Below, piece by piece: positions 58,201-62,731 of a DNA stretch of 64,000 nt. The notes below the pieces were generated by a model. That model was given only the letters and a program-made list of their open reading frames with translations, made no database searches and was not told the origin of the DNA. A program made the position numbers and the translations under genes. The stretch is from Microbacteriaceae bacterium PS02333 (GTDB lineage: Bacteria; Actinomycetota; Actinomycetes; Actinomycetales; Microbacteriaceae). Location of the stretch: positions 1 through 64,000 of the forward strand of contig JASCOI010000007.1 of the NCBI GenBank assembly GCA_029959665.1. The letters run 5' to 3'. The stretch's first letter is position 1. Each line of letters opens with the position of its first letter.

Positions 58201-58474
58201 CGCTCGTGGTCGTCGCGGTGAGCGCGGTGCCCGAGCACGCCAGGACGCCATTGCCCGTCATGGTGAAGTCGCCGTTGACGGTCGCCTGGTAGTTCGGGGA
58301 CTGGTCGGCCCCGCTCCCCCACTGCACCACGGCCGCCTGCGCCACCCCGGTCGTGCCCAGGGCGACGCCGGTGGTCGGGATGAGCACGGCGAGGGCCAAC
58401 GCGATCCCGCGGAACCACCGGGGACGCGCGACGGATTCCGACCGATGCCGAGGGGAACGGGGCGCGAGCAGCAC
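43283..58474 (-). CDS. Giant LAFTG-anchored surface protein with 38 DUF11/DUF7507-like repeats
   Basis: A 5063-residue surface protein, the largest gene here. GTG 58474 (VLLAPRSP) is the start, with GGAAGG 8 bp upstream. A signal peptide ends near AQAA (~50). Residues ~50-430 form a unique head domain (YNDYFKMVNSNTVSGF, DWSANTGVFTGSG). One divergent unit follows. Then 38 canonical units of ~118 residues carry TKTGxLAxGATGxAGDTVxxTFTVTNTG, LTGVxVxDPLAGL, WPxGTAGxLAPGQSVTATATYxLTQADVDAGSVxNTA. The C-terminus has LAFTGADP, a helix and RRRSRKEHR. At ~4.5 nm per Ig-like unit (a family estimate) the stalk could reach ~170 nm. It probably acts in long-range adhesion. It is coupled to the lipoprotein downstream. 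Confidence 0.93.
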   Translation of the reverse strand: MLLAPRSPRHRSESVARPRWFRGIALALAVLIPTTGVALGTTGVAQAAVVQWGSGADQSPNYQATVNGDFTMTGNGVLACSGTALTATTTSGSCTDLHANNPGTGVTTSYNDYFKMVNSNTVSGFTTNSSTGSVTIPSGATVTKAYLDWSANTGVFTGSGNVTCSGNSANGSQWYATRPDAANGYRTQGVQLKVGTGAIRTVAPDALLEDPTSQASALYYSASADVTSAFANATTGSALNVSAGNIWAAVGAGCYAGWSLTVVYDYGKYIPGNAASAPHKVIYYQGHVREAASDSPLTVNFTGFSALQSGVKFGYTLYEGDRGITGDYMRYTPQGGTATEVLNTKGASGNIGVGQADGSARYTQTSDTSAFTNQSVDVHTQTLSGVNKGDTSMTLTVGTSGDSYLLQNAVLSVPTAALSVSKTLDGSTNDQYRIASENTAYTITVTNNGSVALSNIRLTFPDTETCTPSSTIAGPLASGATATVQCTGPPPTAASTTSSVTATGQVASDTTVSVTDTASTNTYLSALGLTKTSALANGATGKAGDTVNYTFTATNTGTGPLSGVAITDPLAGLSALTYGSWPSGTAGTLAAGQSVTATGTYTLTQNDVDAGTVTNTATVTGTDPDGGPKPTATASRTQPLGAANALTLTKSGALASGATGKAGDTVNWSFRLTNSGAQTITGATITDQLAGVSSVAYGTWPQGTAGRLGPGQSVTATATSTLTQAQVDAGSLTNTATASGRSATGSAVTAPTATATVAIPAANVLTLAKTGAIAAGSTGKAGDGVTWSFTLTNSGNQTVTSASITDRLAGVSAITFGTWPSGTSGTLAPGQSVTGTATYALTQTDVDAGSVVNTAGASATAASGGTVTATDATATVRVTDASSLTIVKDGSLASGATGRAGDTVNWTFRVTNGGNRTLTGVAIADPLSGLSAISYGTWASGTTGKLAPGQSVTATATSTLTQAQVDAGSITNTATANGTNPSGTAVTSGQTTKTVNVAAAQKIAVTKTGSLASGATGGVGDTVNWQFSATNTGNTTLYGVAIADGLSGISALTYTWPGTSGQLAPNQTVTATATYKLTQADVDAGSVVNTATASGNTRADGTGQPASSTGSAAVSVTRAPGIAIAKSGALASGSTGAVGDTVNYTFTVRNSGNQTLTGVTVSDPLAGLSSLTYSWPGSSGRLTPGQSATATATYKLTQKDVDAGVVTNTATATGTAPDGSTATNSASARTTVPAAPGIAVAKTGALAAGATGKAGDTVDYTFTARNTGNQTLTGVTVSDALAGVSTIAYGTWPSGTAGTLAPGQTVTATATYTLTQADVDAGSVVNTAQSSGRSPAGTAVTASSPSTLVVPASGALSFTKTGTAPSGAAAGSTVRWTFTARNTGNVTLTGVTITDQLAGLSAITYSWPGATGRLAPGQTVTATATSTLTQAQVDAGTVRNTATIGGTTPSNTVVSQATAASVSIDRTASITVTKTGSLAAGSTGTAGDRADWTLRITNTGNTTLTSVAATDSLAGLSSLTYTWPGTAGTLAPGQSATATASGTVTQADIDAGSVTNTATATGSGPSGTTTATAQGSGTIPLAGSPALGFTKSVATGTGYTGKAGDTLVYTFRVTNSGNQTLTNVAITDPHAGLGAMTYTWPGTSGRLAPGQSATATASYTLTQADVDAGTVANRATASATTPSGTAVTTPASASAAITAAPGIAVAKSAVVGGTGRAGDTVTYRFDVSNTGTTTLTGVGVTDPLSGLSAISYGTWPSGTSGTLAPGQTVRGTATYTITQADIDAGSIVNTATTTGTTPGGSAVRGTGSTTVTPAGGAPAINLAKTERLGTTATGVAGDTVRLGYTITNSGNQTLSNVTLTDAQSGISAFTYGAWPSGTAGRLAPGQSVTVTATYALTQADVDAGTISSTATTTGVSPGGTTVRDTDTGSVATNRSPAVALTESGTVTSGTGGVGSVVTWTYRATNTGTVTLSVPEIVHALGGTVTYAWPNAPNTLAPGQSVTATTTSTITQDDVDAGSLVDSSSVTGTAPTGVDPATVTATASATVTTNDAAPGLTVTKAETFAANGSTTRAAVAGDQVDMRYRITNSGNVTLTIVGVQDAQRGISSIVFADGDTTITLAPGRSATATASYTLSQSDVDAGGISSVATAFGTTPAGTRVTATASAGVTITPTPAVSLTKTARYDVGSNGAVQSGKVGDTVVFSFLATNTGSVTLDGIALRDQLVGLASATPVTGTPTLTNVEWSGGSAGSLAPGERVRAVARYTVTQADVDAGSITNAATISGTTPTGTSTSGDATVTIATDADNTAAIGIVKTATVPGAGTPKPGDPVDLGYTVTNTGDFTLTGVAIRDTGANSDGITVGTWPSGTAGRLTPGQTVTATAVHTLTQADIDAGYVSSPATTTGTPASGAAVTATSYRTVPITQVNTFSFSKTGVPTGSGAGAGDELRFTLTAANTGNTTLDLLQMTDQLQGVGVLSYTWPDPSKPGTVLPGQQATATAAYTVSQADVDAGSVVNTANAVASPPTGAAITKTAASTTATDAPAPTITLDKTEALTDGSVGVAGDVVRFGYTVTNTGKTTLTGVGLTDEQQGLSGVAFGAWPSGTTGTLAPGQSVRATATYRLTQADVDRAAADTDGHVSLSSAATTTATDRRTGAPVSATSDGRVVLDPTSSVATRKTAATLGGGDIRAVQVGDVVRYTVTATNTGQTTLTDVAVADPIAGLGTPTTTWPNATAGTLAPGQAVVVTADRTVTQDDVDAGSIANTATTTASTPAGTSVSGSGTRTVVTTSGAPGIRIVKDERLTDGATGVAGDTVDMTFTVTNTGDVTLTGVGVSDSQQGVSGVRFDAWPSTTGRLTPGQSVVAHATYRLTQADVDRGSVSSTAITTGTPPRGAAVSDSDDGSATVAPRGSLTVDKTATLAGATGAVGDTVRYGFRVVNTGNVTLTGVGIDDVLNGLSAVTITDWPSTTGRLAPGQVVTGTATYRVTQADVDAGSVANDATASGTTPAGDTVTASDAATVPLAAAAPGIRIDKTERLADGAAGVAGDTVRLGFTVTNTGTATLSGVTLTDAQPGLSDIAFGSWPAAVGTLAPGQSVTATATVTLTQADVDRGSLASTAETTGTAPRGTTVSDTARGSVALTAPADVSVQKRAEYLGGGTGRVGDVVGYTFTITNTGQVTLTASRVADELAGLGPVTVAAGPNGDGTLAPEQTLTAKATYTVTQSDVDAGSVVNRATVTATPARGDDVTASDSATIRTSDGAPAIALTKTEERTGTGTPAVGDTVRLGYTITNTGNQTLTGVRVADEQQGVGAVAYGTWPGAAGRLAPGESVTATTTYALTQSDIDAGRVASAATATGSAPTGGSVRATDTAGVDLQAAPGLRVTKAGQLAPGATGAAGEGIRWTFTIANTGNVTLTGVSVADDLAGISDPTVGTWPGATGVLAPGQTVTATAASTIAQSDVDAGSVTNSATVSGTAPDGSVVDDSDTATVQTAASGPRIGVVKSATLADGATGAAGDRVEYRYTITNSGNVTLTGVTAADDQDDVSTIAYGTWPGTAGRLAPGQTVTATASHVLTQAEVDRGSLTSTVTATGNPPTGDRARATDAATVVIVPDAALAFSKSAAYTDGGLGRVGDTVRYTLTATNTGTVTLSGVTLSDRLAGLSAIDADWPGTAGTLAPSQTVTATAEYTVTQADVDAGSIVNAATATGNPPTGAPVTGTDSTTLRTADPTDGIALVKDERVTSGTGVAGDTVTFRFTIANTGNRTLDGVTLDDDQARLGTVTFGSWPERAGQLAPGQSVTATATYVLTQADVDRGSIESTATATATTPAGDVVRDTATGGVDTVRTGAWTIDKRGALADGARGVLGDRIDWTYRVTNTGTVTLTDVDVADTLPGVSDPTVSAWPNGTAGTLLPGQSVTATARSSVTQTDVDAGSVVNRATATAATPDGVTDPGAQDDSATVVLRSAEQRIDVTKTARLADGSTGATGDTVEFGYVVTNTGTATLSGVTLADDRAGVSTITVDWPGRAGVLAPGESARAVASTALTQADVDAGSQASRVTATGTGPGGGTVTATDSAAVTIAPEPAIALSEQGALAPGATGAVGDTVQWTFTVTNTGTVTLDQAALRAQLGEVAFGPWPGADGVLAPGQVATATATSTITQADFDRGSVANPATVTATAPDGQTATADASATVATGPADARIGITKTAALPDGDTAPRAGDVVTFTYRVTNTGTSTLDGVAVTDAQDGVGTVSYEWPGAAGVLAPGQTVTATATVALTQQDVDRGSLGSTATATGTPPTGPSVDATADATVVLPGSPSLDVTKSGVLRDGATGSVGDTVDYTVTLRNSGTTTLHDVAATDPLPGLGALRFADSFDGTLAPGAAATATAAYTVTQDDVDAGSVVNTATATANPPTGAPVTASGSATVGLAAAAAGITIDKTQQLADGAAGRAGDRVTYTFTVTNSGSATLSGVTVADGQQGLGAVSVQWPGAPGVLRPGQSATGTATYTLTQADVDRGRIASTATTSGTSAAGATVRASDDGATTISGTPGLSVVKSGTLAGNGSAGSTVRWTIDVRNSGAVTLTDVTVTDDLAGFTTTGTTWPGGAGVLAPGQTVRVSGTSVLTQADVDAGGVVNTARATGTAPDGTSASAGGSATVPTPSATPGITIVKTAQLAPGATGVAGDTVRFHYVVTNGGDQTLYGVSVRDAQAGVSAITYQWPGTSGVLTPGQSVTADATYVLTQADVDAGLVTSPATATGYAPDGVPVNDSSNAGISLPTAPHLTLVKTGTLSDGDSGAVGDTVDYTFRVTNDGNATLTGVRLDDPMAGLSGVTWTWPGTPGRLDIGQTATGTARYTVAQDDVDAGTVVNTATASGTGPTGTVVVSAPSGATVPVGDAGAVGDLTITKTVQYAEGTDGTVGQQLQYGFTLVNTGTVTLHDVHVDDRLPGLGTVVYGQWPGTPGVLEPGERVTATATYTVGQSDGAAGTVVNSATAIGTPPPGAVPGDAPVVSAPDSVRITTRPAAGVPALAFTGADPAPALAAAALMVLLGLALAVVGNRRRSRKEHR
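43450..56920 (-). repeat. 38 tandem ~355-bp coding repeats with late A/B alternation
   Basis: Counted from the translation by the xTQxDVDxG landmark. Units 2-12 are nearly all one type (DPLAGL core, VDAGSVxNT end). From about unit 13 to 38, odd and even units tend to alternate. Odd units carry DxQxG(V/L) and mostly end VDRGSxxST or similar. Even units keep D(x)LxGL and VDAGSVxN. This implies growth of the array by duplication of two-unit blocks. Boundaries are approximate. Confidence 0.8.
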
Positions 58475-58608
58475 GTGTGTGGCCTTCCGGACACGACGAG
58501 GAGACCCCCTCGTGTGGTCGGGTCCACGCGTGCAGGTCAGTTTGATCAGGGATTCCTGACCGCCTCAATGGTCAGTACTTTCGATCTTGGGGTGCGAAAA
58601 CGTCGAGG

Positions 58609-58658
58609 ACCCCTCGTTCGGGGGTTTTTCACCCTGCCGTTCACCCTGTTCGGGGGAC
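58609..58658. promoter_or_regulatory. Palindromic motif ACCCCTCGTTCGGGGGT and partial copy upstream of the giant adhesin
   Basis: A full 17-nt copy (58609-58625) and a shortened copy ACCCTGTTCGGGGGAC (58643-58658) lie 135-184 bp before the GTG start. On the minus strand the AGGGGT half is followed 19 bp later by a -10-like CAAGAT. Region 58475-58710 holds no gene that I can support. Confidence 0.5.
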
Positions 58659-58710
58659 AGGTGTCGCCCATCGCGTCCCGGTGGTGGCGGACGTGCCACT
58701 CGGGCCGGGT

Positions 58711-59349
58711 TCAGCGCGGGGGCGTGGCGTGCCGGACGATCCACGCGTGCATGACGATGGCGGCGGCCGCGGACGCGTTGATGCTCCGGGTGGAGCCGTA
58801 CTGCGCGATCTCGAGGTGCCCGTCCGCGCCCGCGACGGCCTCGTCGGTGAGCCCCGGCCCCTCCTGCCCGAACAGGAACACGCAGCGCTCCGGGACCTCT
58901 GCGGTCTCGAGCATCTCGGCACCAGGGGTGTTGTCGATCGCGATGACCGGGCGTCCCTCGTCACGCATCGCGTGCAGGAAGGACTCCACGTCGGGGTGGT
59001 TCCGCACGTGCTGGTACCGGTCGGTGACCATCGCCCCGCGACGGTTCCAGCGCCGGCGCCCGATGATGTGCACCGTGCCCGCGAGGAACGCGTTCGCGGA
59101 CCGGACGATCGACCCGATGTTCAGGTCGTGCTGCCAGTTCTCGATCGCGACGTCGAACCCGTGTCGACGGGTGTCGAGATCAGCGACGATCGCCTCCATC
59201 GACCAGTACCGGTAGGCGTCGACGACGTTGCGCGTGTCCCCGTGCTCGAGCAGCTCCGGGTCGAGCCGGGGATCGTCGGGCCACGGCCGCGGGTACGGCC
59301 CGACCCCGTGCGTCGTGCGCTCATGGGTCGGCGCGGGCTCGTCGGTCAC
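58711..59349 (-). CDS. TrmH-family RNA 2'-O-methyltransferase
   Basis: A 212-residue SPOUT enzyme that methylates the ribose of tRNA or rRNA with SAM. The three motifs are present: NIGSIVRSANAF (motif 1, ~70-82), LFGQEGPGLTDEA (motif 2) and GSTRSINASAAAAIVMHAW (motif 3, the knot near the C-terminus). The start is GTG 59349 (VTDEPAPT), with GGAG very close (2 bp); no better start is visible. The length is short, without the extra L30e-like domain of SpoU/RlmB. The target nucleotide is unknown. Confidence 0.9.
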   Translation of the reverse strand: MTDEPAPTHERTTHGVGPYPRPWPDDPRLDPELLEHGDTRNVVDAYRYWSMEAIVADLDTRRHGFDVAIENWQHDLNIGSIVRSANAFLAGTVHIIGRRRWNRRGAMVTDRYQHVRNHPDVESFLHAMRDEGRPVIAIDNTPGAEMLETAEVPERCVFLFGQEGPGLTDEAVAGADGHLEIAQYGSTRSINASAAAAIVMHAWIVRHATPPR

Positions 59350-59374
59350 GGCTCCAGGGTACGGGCGAGCCGGC

Positions 59375-60811
59375 TCAGGACGTCTCGAGGCGGGAGCGGA
59401 TCCGCGCAACGGCAGCACCGAGCGACGCGACGGCCACCGCTCCGAACAACACGCCGCTGAGTCCGAGGTGGAGCAGGTCGAGCCGTGATCCTGCCCACAC
59501 GACGAGCGTCTCGCACACGATGGCCAGGACGGAGGTCACCGCCACGGACGCAGGGACCTCCGCGTTCGCCGGGGCGACGCATCCGGCGGCGTAGGCCACA
59601 CCCGCCGCGGCGACGAGGGCGAGGGAGTGCTGCACGACGACCGACGGCTCGGGGACGGTCCCGATCACACCGAACCCCGTGCATGTGAGGAGCACTGCCC
59701 ACACCATCCCCGCCGCGACCTGTGGGAGCACGATGCGGACTGCGGGCGTCCGGTGCTGCCGGTAGACCCACGACAAGGTCGCCACCCGACCCCACGACAG
59801 TTCGAGCGGCGCTGCCGCGAGCATCGCGCACGTCATGAGCGCCGCGGAGAGCGGCATCACACCGTTGCGGGCGGCCACACTCACGAGGACGACCGTGACC
59901 ACCGAGACCGCGAGCGACACCTGGCCGATGGGCTGCCGGACGACCATCGCGATCTCACGCGTGAGCCAAGCACCGCCTCGGGGCAGACATCGGCGCAACG
60001 TGACGAGGCGGTGGGGATGCCCGAGTGGCTCCAACCGCTGCGCGCAGCGGACGGCGAGCAGGGTGACGAGCAGGACGGCGGTGGAGAGCACCGCGGCGGA
60101 CAGGGCGACGACCGAACCATCGACACCCTGGTGCACCGTGACGATCTCCGACCAGGTCGCCGCCGCCGGAGTCCTCCCCGCTCGCGCAGCGGCTGTGGAG
60201 TCGGAGACCACCATCCCGACGACCGTCACCGCGCCGAGGACCGCGATGAGCTGGACGACGGTCGAACTGAGCCGAACCGCGGTGCCGACGAGGCGGAGGC
60301 CCTCCGCGAGGATCGCGATCCCGAGCGCCGACGCGACGTTCGTTGCGAGCAGCGTGCACGCGGTGAACGGACCGCCGTCGACGATCGACCCGAGGTACAC
60401 CGACGGACCGATGGTCAACACCCCGGACGCCGTCGTGATGAGCACCACGAAGGGGATGGACTCGCCCAGTCGGGCAGGGACACGACGTGCTGAGAGCACC
60501 TGGGCCGAGACCCGCACCGCGGAGTTGCCGGGCGCCAGGATCAGCACCAGGACCGCGATCCCTCCGGCGCTCGCCACCTGCGCTGCCGCGAGGGCGTCGA
60601 CCAGCTGCGCGGCGTCGATGTGCGACGCCTCGACGGCGTCGGCCGGGAGGAACCGCGCGAGGAAGTCGTACGCCACGACGTTGTAGAGCACGACGGCGGT
60701 TCCGACGACTGCCCCGATGACCGTCGCGACCGCTCGACCGCCGACCGCTTGTTCGATGTGCCGGACGAGAACCAGACCGGTCGTGCGGGCGATCGCGAAG
60801 GTGGGTGTCAC
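59375..60811 (-). CDS. ABC transporter permease of a peptide operon
   Basis: A 478-residue polytopic protein with about 12 hydrophobic segments and a short central charged loop (RCAQRLEPLGHPHRLVTLRRCLP). It has no recognised signature by eye, but it begins with GTG overlapping the stop of the ABC ATPase (GTGA), so it is the natural membrane partner. The large size and even helix spacing resemble permeases of peptide or bacteriocin exporters in actinobacteria. It is the last gene of the five-gene operon that starts at 62645. Confidence 0.75.
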   Translation of the reverse strand: MTPTFAIARTTGLVLVRHIEQAVGGRAVATVIGAVVGTAVVLYNVVAYDFLARFLPADAVEASHIDAAQLVDALAAAQVASAGGIAVLVLILAPGNSAVRVSAQVLSARRVPARLGESIPFVVLITTASGVLTIGPSVYLGSIVDGGPFTACTLLATNVASALGIAILAEGLRLVGTAVRLSSTVVQLIAVLGAVTVVGMVVSDSTAAARAGRTPAAATWSEIVTVHQGVDGSVVALSAAVLSTAVLLVTLLAVRCAQRLEPLGHPHRLVTLRRCLPRGGAWLTREIAMVVRQPIGQVSLAVSVVTVVLVSVAARNGVMPLSAALMTCAMLAAAPLELSWGRVATLSWVYRQHRTPAVRIVLPQVAAGMVWAVLLTCTGFGVIGTVPEPSVVVQHSLALVAAAGVAYAAGCVAPANAEVPASVAVTSVLAIVCETLVVWAGSRLDLLHLGLSGVLFGAVAVASLGAAVARIRSRLETS

Positions 60812-61572
60812 CGACGCGACCGTTCAGCGCGCGCCAGCGCACCGACGAACAGCGCACTGGAGCGCGCGACGGATTCGCCGATCCCGGTCGTCGCGAGGAA
60901 GACGTCCTCGATCGAGCGTCCTTCCTCCGCGAGCTCGCGCACACCGTCGTCGACGATGAGGCGCCCCTCCTGGAGGACCAGGAAGCGCGTGGCGGTCGTC
61001 TGTGCAGACGGCAGGTCGTGCGTCGAGAGCAGGACGGCGCCTCCGTGCTCGGCGAAGTCGTGGATCAGCGCGCGCAGCAACGCTCCGGACTCGGGGTCGA
61101 GACCGCGGAGCGGCTCGTCGAGGATGAGGATGCTCGGACCACGGAGCAGGGCCGCGAGGAGCTGGAGCTTCCGCTTCATCCCGTGGCTGAACGTGGACAG
61201 CAGTCGACCAGCCGCGTCGTCGAGCCGCAGGCACTCGAGCAGCCGCTGCCGATGTCGGTCCCCGACCCGAGATCCGTGCAACGCCTCGGCGAAGTCGAGG
61301 TACTCGTGGCCGGTCAGGAGTTCGGGGAGCGGGAGGTCGTCCGGGCAGAACCCGATGCCGGTGTAGCCGCCCGCTCTGATCCGGACCCCGTCTGCGAGGA
61401 CCTCGCCCGAGGTCGGCTTCGTGAGACCGGTGATGACGTGGATGAGCGTGCTCTTCCCGGCTCCGTTCGGACCGACGAGCGCGACGACCTCGCCCGGCTC
61501 GATGGCGAAGGAGACATCGGCCAGCACCGCACTGGTCCCGTAGGACTTGGACACGGCTCGGACTTCAAGCAT
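60808..61572 (-). CDS. ABC transporter ATP-binding protein
   Basis: A 254-residue ATPase with all motifs intact: Walker A GPNGAGKST (~35-43), Q-loop region GIGFCPDDL (Q replaced by D/P type), the signature as FSHGMKRKLQLL, Walker B LILDEPLRGLD and the H-loop STHD. The SHGMK signature is typical of the ABC-2 drug/peptide exporter group. It overlaps the M50 protease gene by 8 bp and the permease by 4 bp. It probably drives export of, or immunity to, the 84-residue peptide. Confidence 0.92.
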   Translation of the reverse strand: MLEVRAVSKSYGTSAVLADVSFAIEPGEVVALVGPNGAGKSTLIHVITGLTKPTSGEVLADGVRIRAGGYTGIGFCPDDLPLPELLTGHEYLDFAEALHGSRVGDRHRQRLLECLRLDDAAGRLLSTFSHGMKRKLQLLAALLRGPSILILDEPLRGLDPESGALLRALIHDFAEHGGAVLLSTHDLPSAQTTATRFLVLQEGRLIVDDGVRELAEEGRSIEDVFLATTGIGESVARSSALFVGALARAERSRR

Positions 61573-62077
61573 CAGGGTCTCCTTGGATCGCGCGACGGAC
61601 CTGGCTGCCGTCTGCGGCATGACGAGTCAGGCTGAGGAGGTGGACGGAGAACAGCGCGACGACGGGGTACGCGAGGATGAGAGGGATCGGGAGCACGAGG
61701 ACGAGGAGCCCTGAGGCCATCGCCGCGAAGGGGCCGGCGATCGCCACGGCGCCGTCGGCGTGGGTGCCGAGACTCCACCGGACGACGCTCCCGGACGCCC
61801 ACGCCCCGCGTCCCGCGACGATCGCCCGGGCGGGATCGGCGAAGAACACGTGCGCAACCGCGTGGCCGAGTTCGTGGATGAAGGACGACAGCACGAACAG
61901 CGCGAGCGCGACGATCATCGGTCCGAGGACTGCGGGGCCGAAGGCGAGGACTCCGACGGCGCAGATCGCGGCGCCGGGCACGACGACGACGCACAGGACG
62001 ACGAGCGTCACTCGCCACGACGCTCGGCCGGCGGCGATGATCGCCGCCGGCCAAGCTCCGCGCCTGCGACGCGTCAC
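61565..62077 (-). CDS. M50-family intramembrane metalloprotease
   Basis: A 170-residue protein with about four to five membrane helices. The zinc motif HELGH is in the second or third (SFIHELGHAVAHVFF, ~65), and a late SLTRHAADGSQV supplies the DG-type third ligand of site-2 proteases. The length suits compact M50B enzymes. The start is GTG 62077 (VTRRRRGAW), overlapping the next upstream gene by 4 bp. By position it could cleave the 84-residue membrane peptide, as YydH is thought to do in the yyd epipeptide operon of Bacillus. No radical-SAM gene is present. Confidence 0.85.
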   Translation of the reverse strand: MTRRRRGAWPAAIIAAGRASWRVTLVVLCVVVVPGAAICAVGVLAFGPAVLGPMIVALALFVLSSFIHELGHAVAHVFFADPARAIVAGRGAWASGSVVRWSLGTHADGAVAIAGPFAAMASGLLVLVLPIPLILAYPVVALFSVHLLSLTRHAADGSQVRRAIQGDPDA

Positions 62078-62382
62078 CCTCGGGATGCGACCGCTCGGGT
62101 ACCCGCCGCCGATCGACGCGAGATGAGCCAGGCGAGCACGGCACCGACGAGCGTGAGACCGACCGGGACGATCAAGAGGCCGGGACCGCCGACCGCGGTC
62201 GCAGACCCCTCGACGGTCGAAGCACGGACGATGGGCCCGATGTCCACGGCACCGTCCCCACTGAGCACGGACGCGAACGCCCACAGCCACAGCCCGCCGT
62301 CGATGACGATTCCCGAGAGCAGCCCCAGCAGCCCTCCGAGGAACGTGCCGAACAGTGTGCGCTGCGTGGTCATGAGAGCCAT
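62074..62382 (-). CDS. Small two-helix membrane protein, possible immunity factor
   Basis: A 102-residue protein with two hydrophobic segments (~10-40 and ~72-92). They are split by a polar loop (SGDGAVDIGPIVRASTVEGS), and the tail is basic. It is not recognised. The start may be ATG 62382 or 62373 (MALM). It lies 8 bp after the peptide gene and overlaps the M50 gene by 4 bp. Small membrane proteins in this place in bacteriocin operons are often immunity proteins, but it could also be a second peptide substrate. Confidence 0.65.
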   Translation of the reverse strand: MALMTTQRTLFGTFLGGLLGLLSGIVIDGGLWLWAFASVLSGDGAVDIGPIVRASTVEGSATAVGGPGLLIVPVGLTLVGAVLAWLISRRSAAGTRAVASRG

Positions 62383-62390
62383 TCCGCCGC

Positions 62391-62645
62391 TCACTTCAGC
62401 TTGTGGCAGGTGACCTTCACGGTCCAGTCGGACAGGCTCACGACGGAGTCGAGGACCCCACCGTTCGCCGCGCAGAGGGCGACGGCGCCGATCACGATCG
62501 TCGCGCCGAGCGCGAGCAGGACGACGATCGCCACGACGAGGGTAATCGGGATCACGCCGTTCGATCGGACAGCGGGGTGAGCGGAACGCCATGCGTTGAT
62601 CAGTGAGACCTGAGCTGCGTATGCGGACGGCGACAATGCGGTCAT
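62391..62645 (-). CDS. Small hydrophobic peptide with two cysteines, candidate bacteriocin/signal precursor
   Basis: An 84-residue peptide. Residues 1-30 are polar with an amphipathic helix (AYAAQVSLINAWRS), residues 31-58 are one strongly hydrophobic helix, and residues 59-84 are a tail ending TVKVTCHKLK. Cys58 and Cys80 could pair. It has the strongest ribosome site in the window (GAAGGGGG, 7 bp before ATG) and a near-consensus promoter. It leads an operon with a small membrane protein, an M50 protease and an ABC transporter. I know no family for it. A secreted antimicrobial or signalling peptide is the favoured reading; a membrane regulator is an alternative. Confidence 0.7.
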   Translation of the reverse strand: MTALSPSAYAAQVSLINAWRSAHPAVRSNGVIPITLVVAIVVLLALGATIVIGAVALCAANGGVLDSVVSLSDWTVKVTCHKLK

Positions 62646-62676
62646 TCGAAGACCCCCTTCTTGGTCGATGTGTGAA

Positions 62677-62705
62677 ATCCTGGCGTTCTACACACAACGT
62701 GTCAA
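62677..62705 (-). promoter_or_regulatory. Near-consensus promoter of the peptide operon
   Basis: On the minus strand a perfect -35 TTGACA (62705-62700), a 17-bp spacer and a -10-like CAGGAT (62682-62677) lie about 30 bp before the start codon. An inverted pair TGTGTG/CACACA (62669-62674, 62691-62696) brackets the -10 and could be an operator. No other gene in the window has such a strong promoter. Confidence 0.75.
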
Positions 62706-62711
62706 GGAGTT

Positions 62712-62727
62712 TCGATCGATCGATCGA
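62712..62727. promoter_or_regulatory. 16-bp perfect palindrome TCGATCGATCGATCGA upstream of the peptide promoter
   Basis: Repeated TCGA units form a full dyad 7 bp upstream of the -35 box and 5 bp after the TetR stop codon. It is a candidate binding site for the adjacent TetR regulator, though simple-repeat origin is possible. Confidence 0.4.
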
Positions 62728-62731
62728 GGGA

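Noticed and set aside
43283-58474. CRISPR array or integrated phage suggested by the dense repeats
   Set aside because: The repeats are ~355 bp, coding and in frame; there are no short identical repeats with unique spacers and no phage structural genes.
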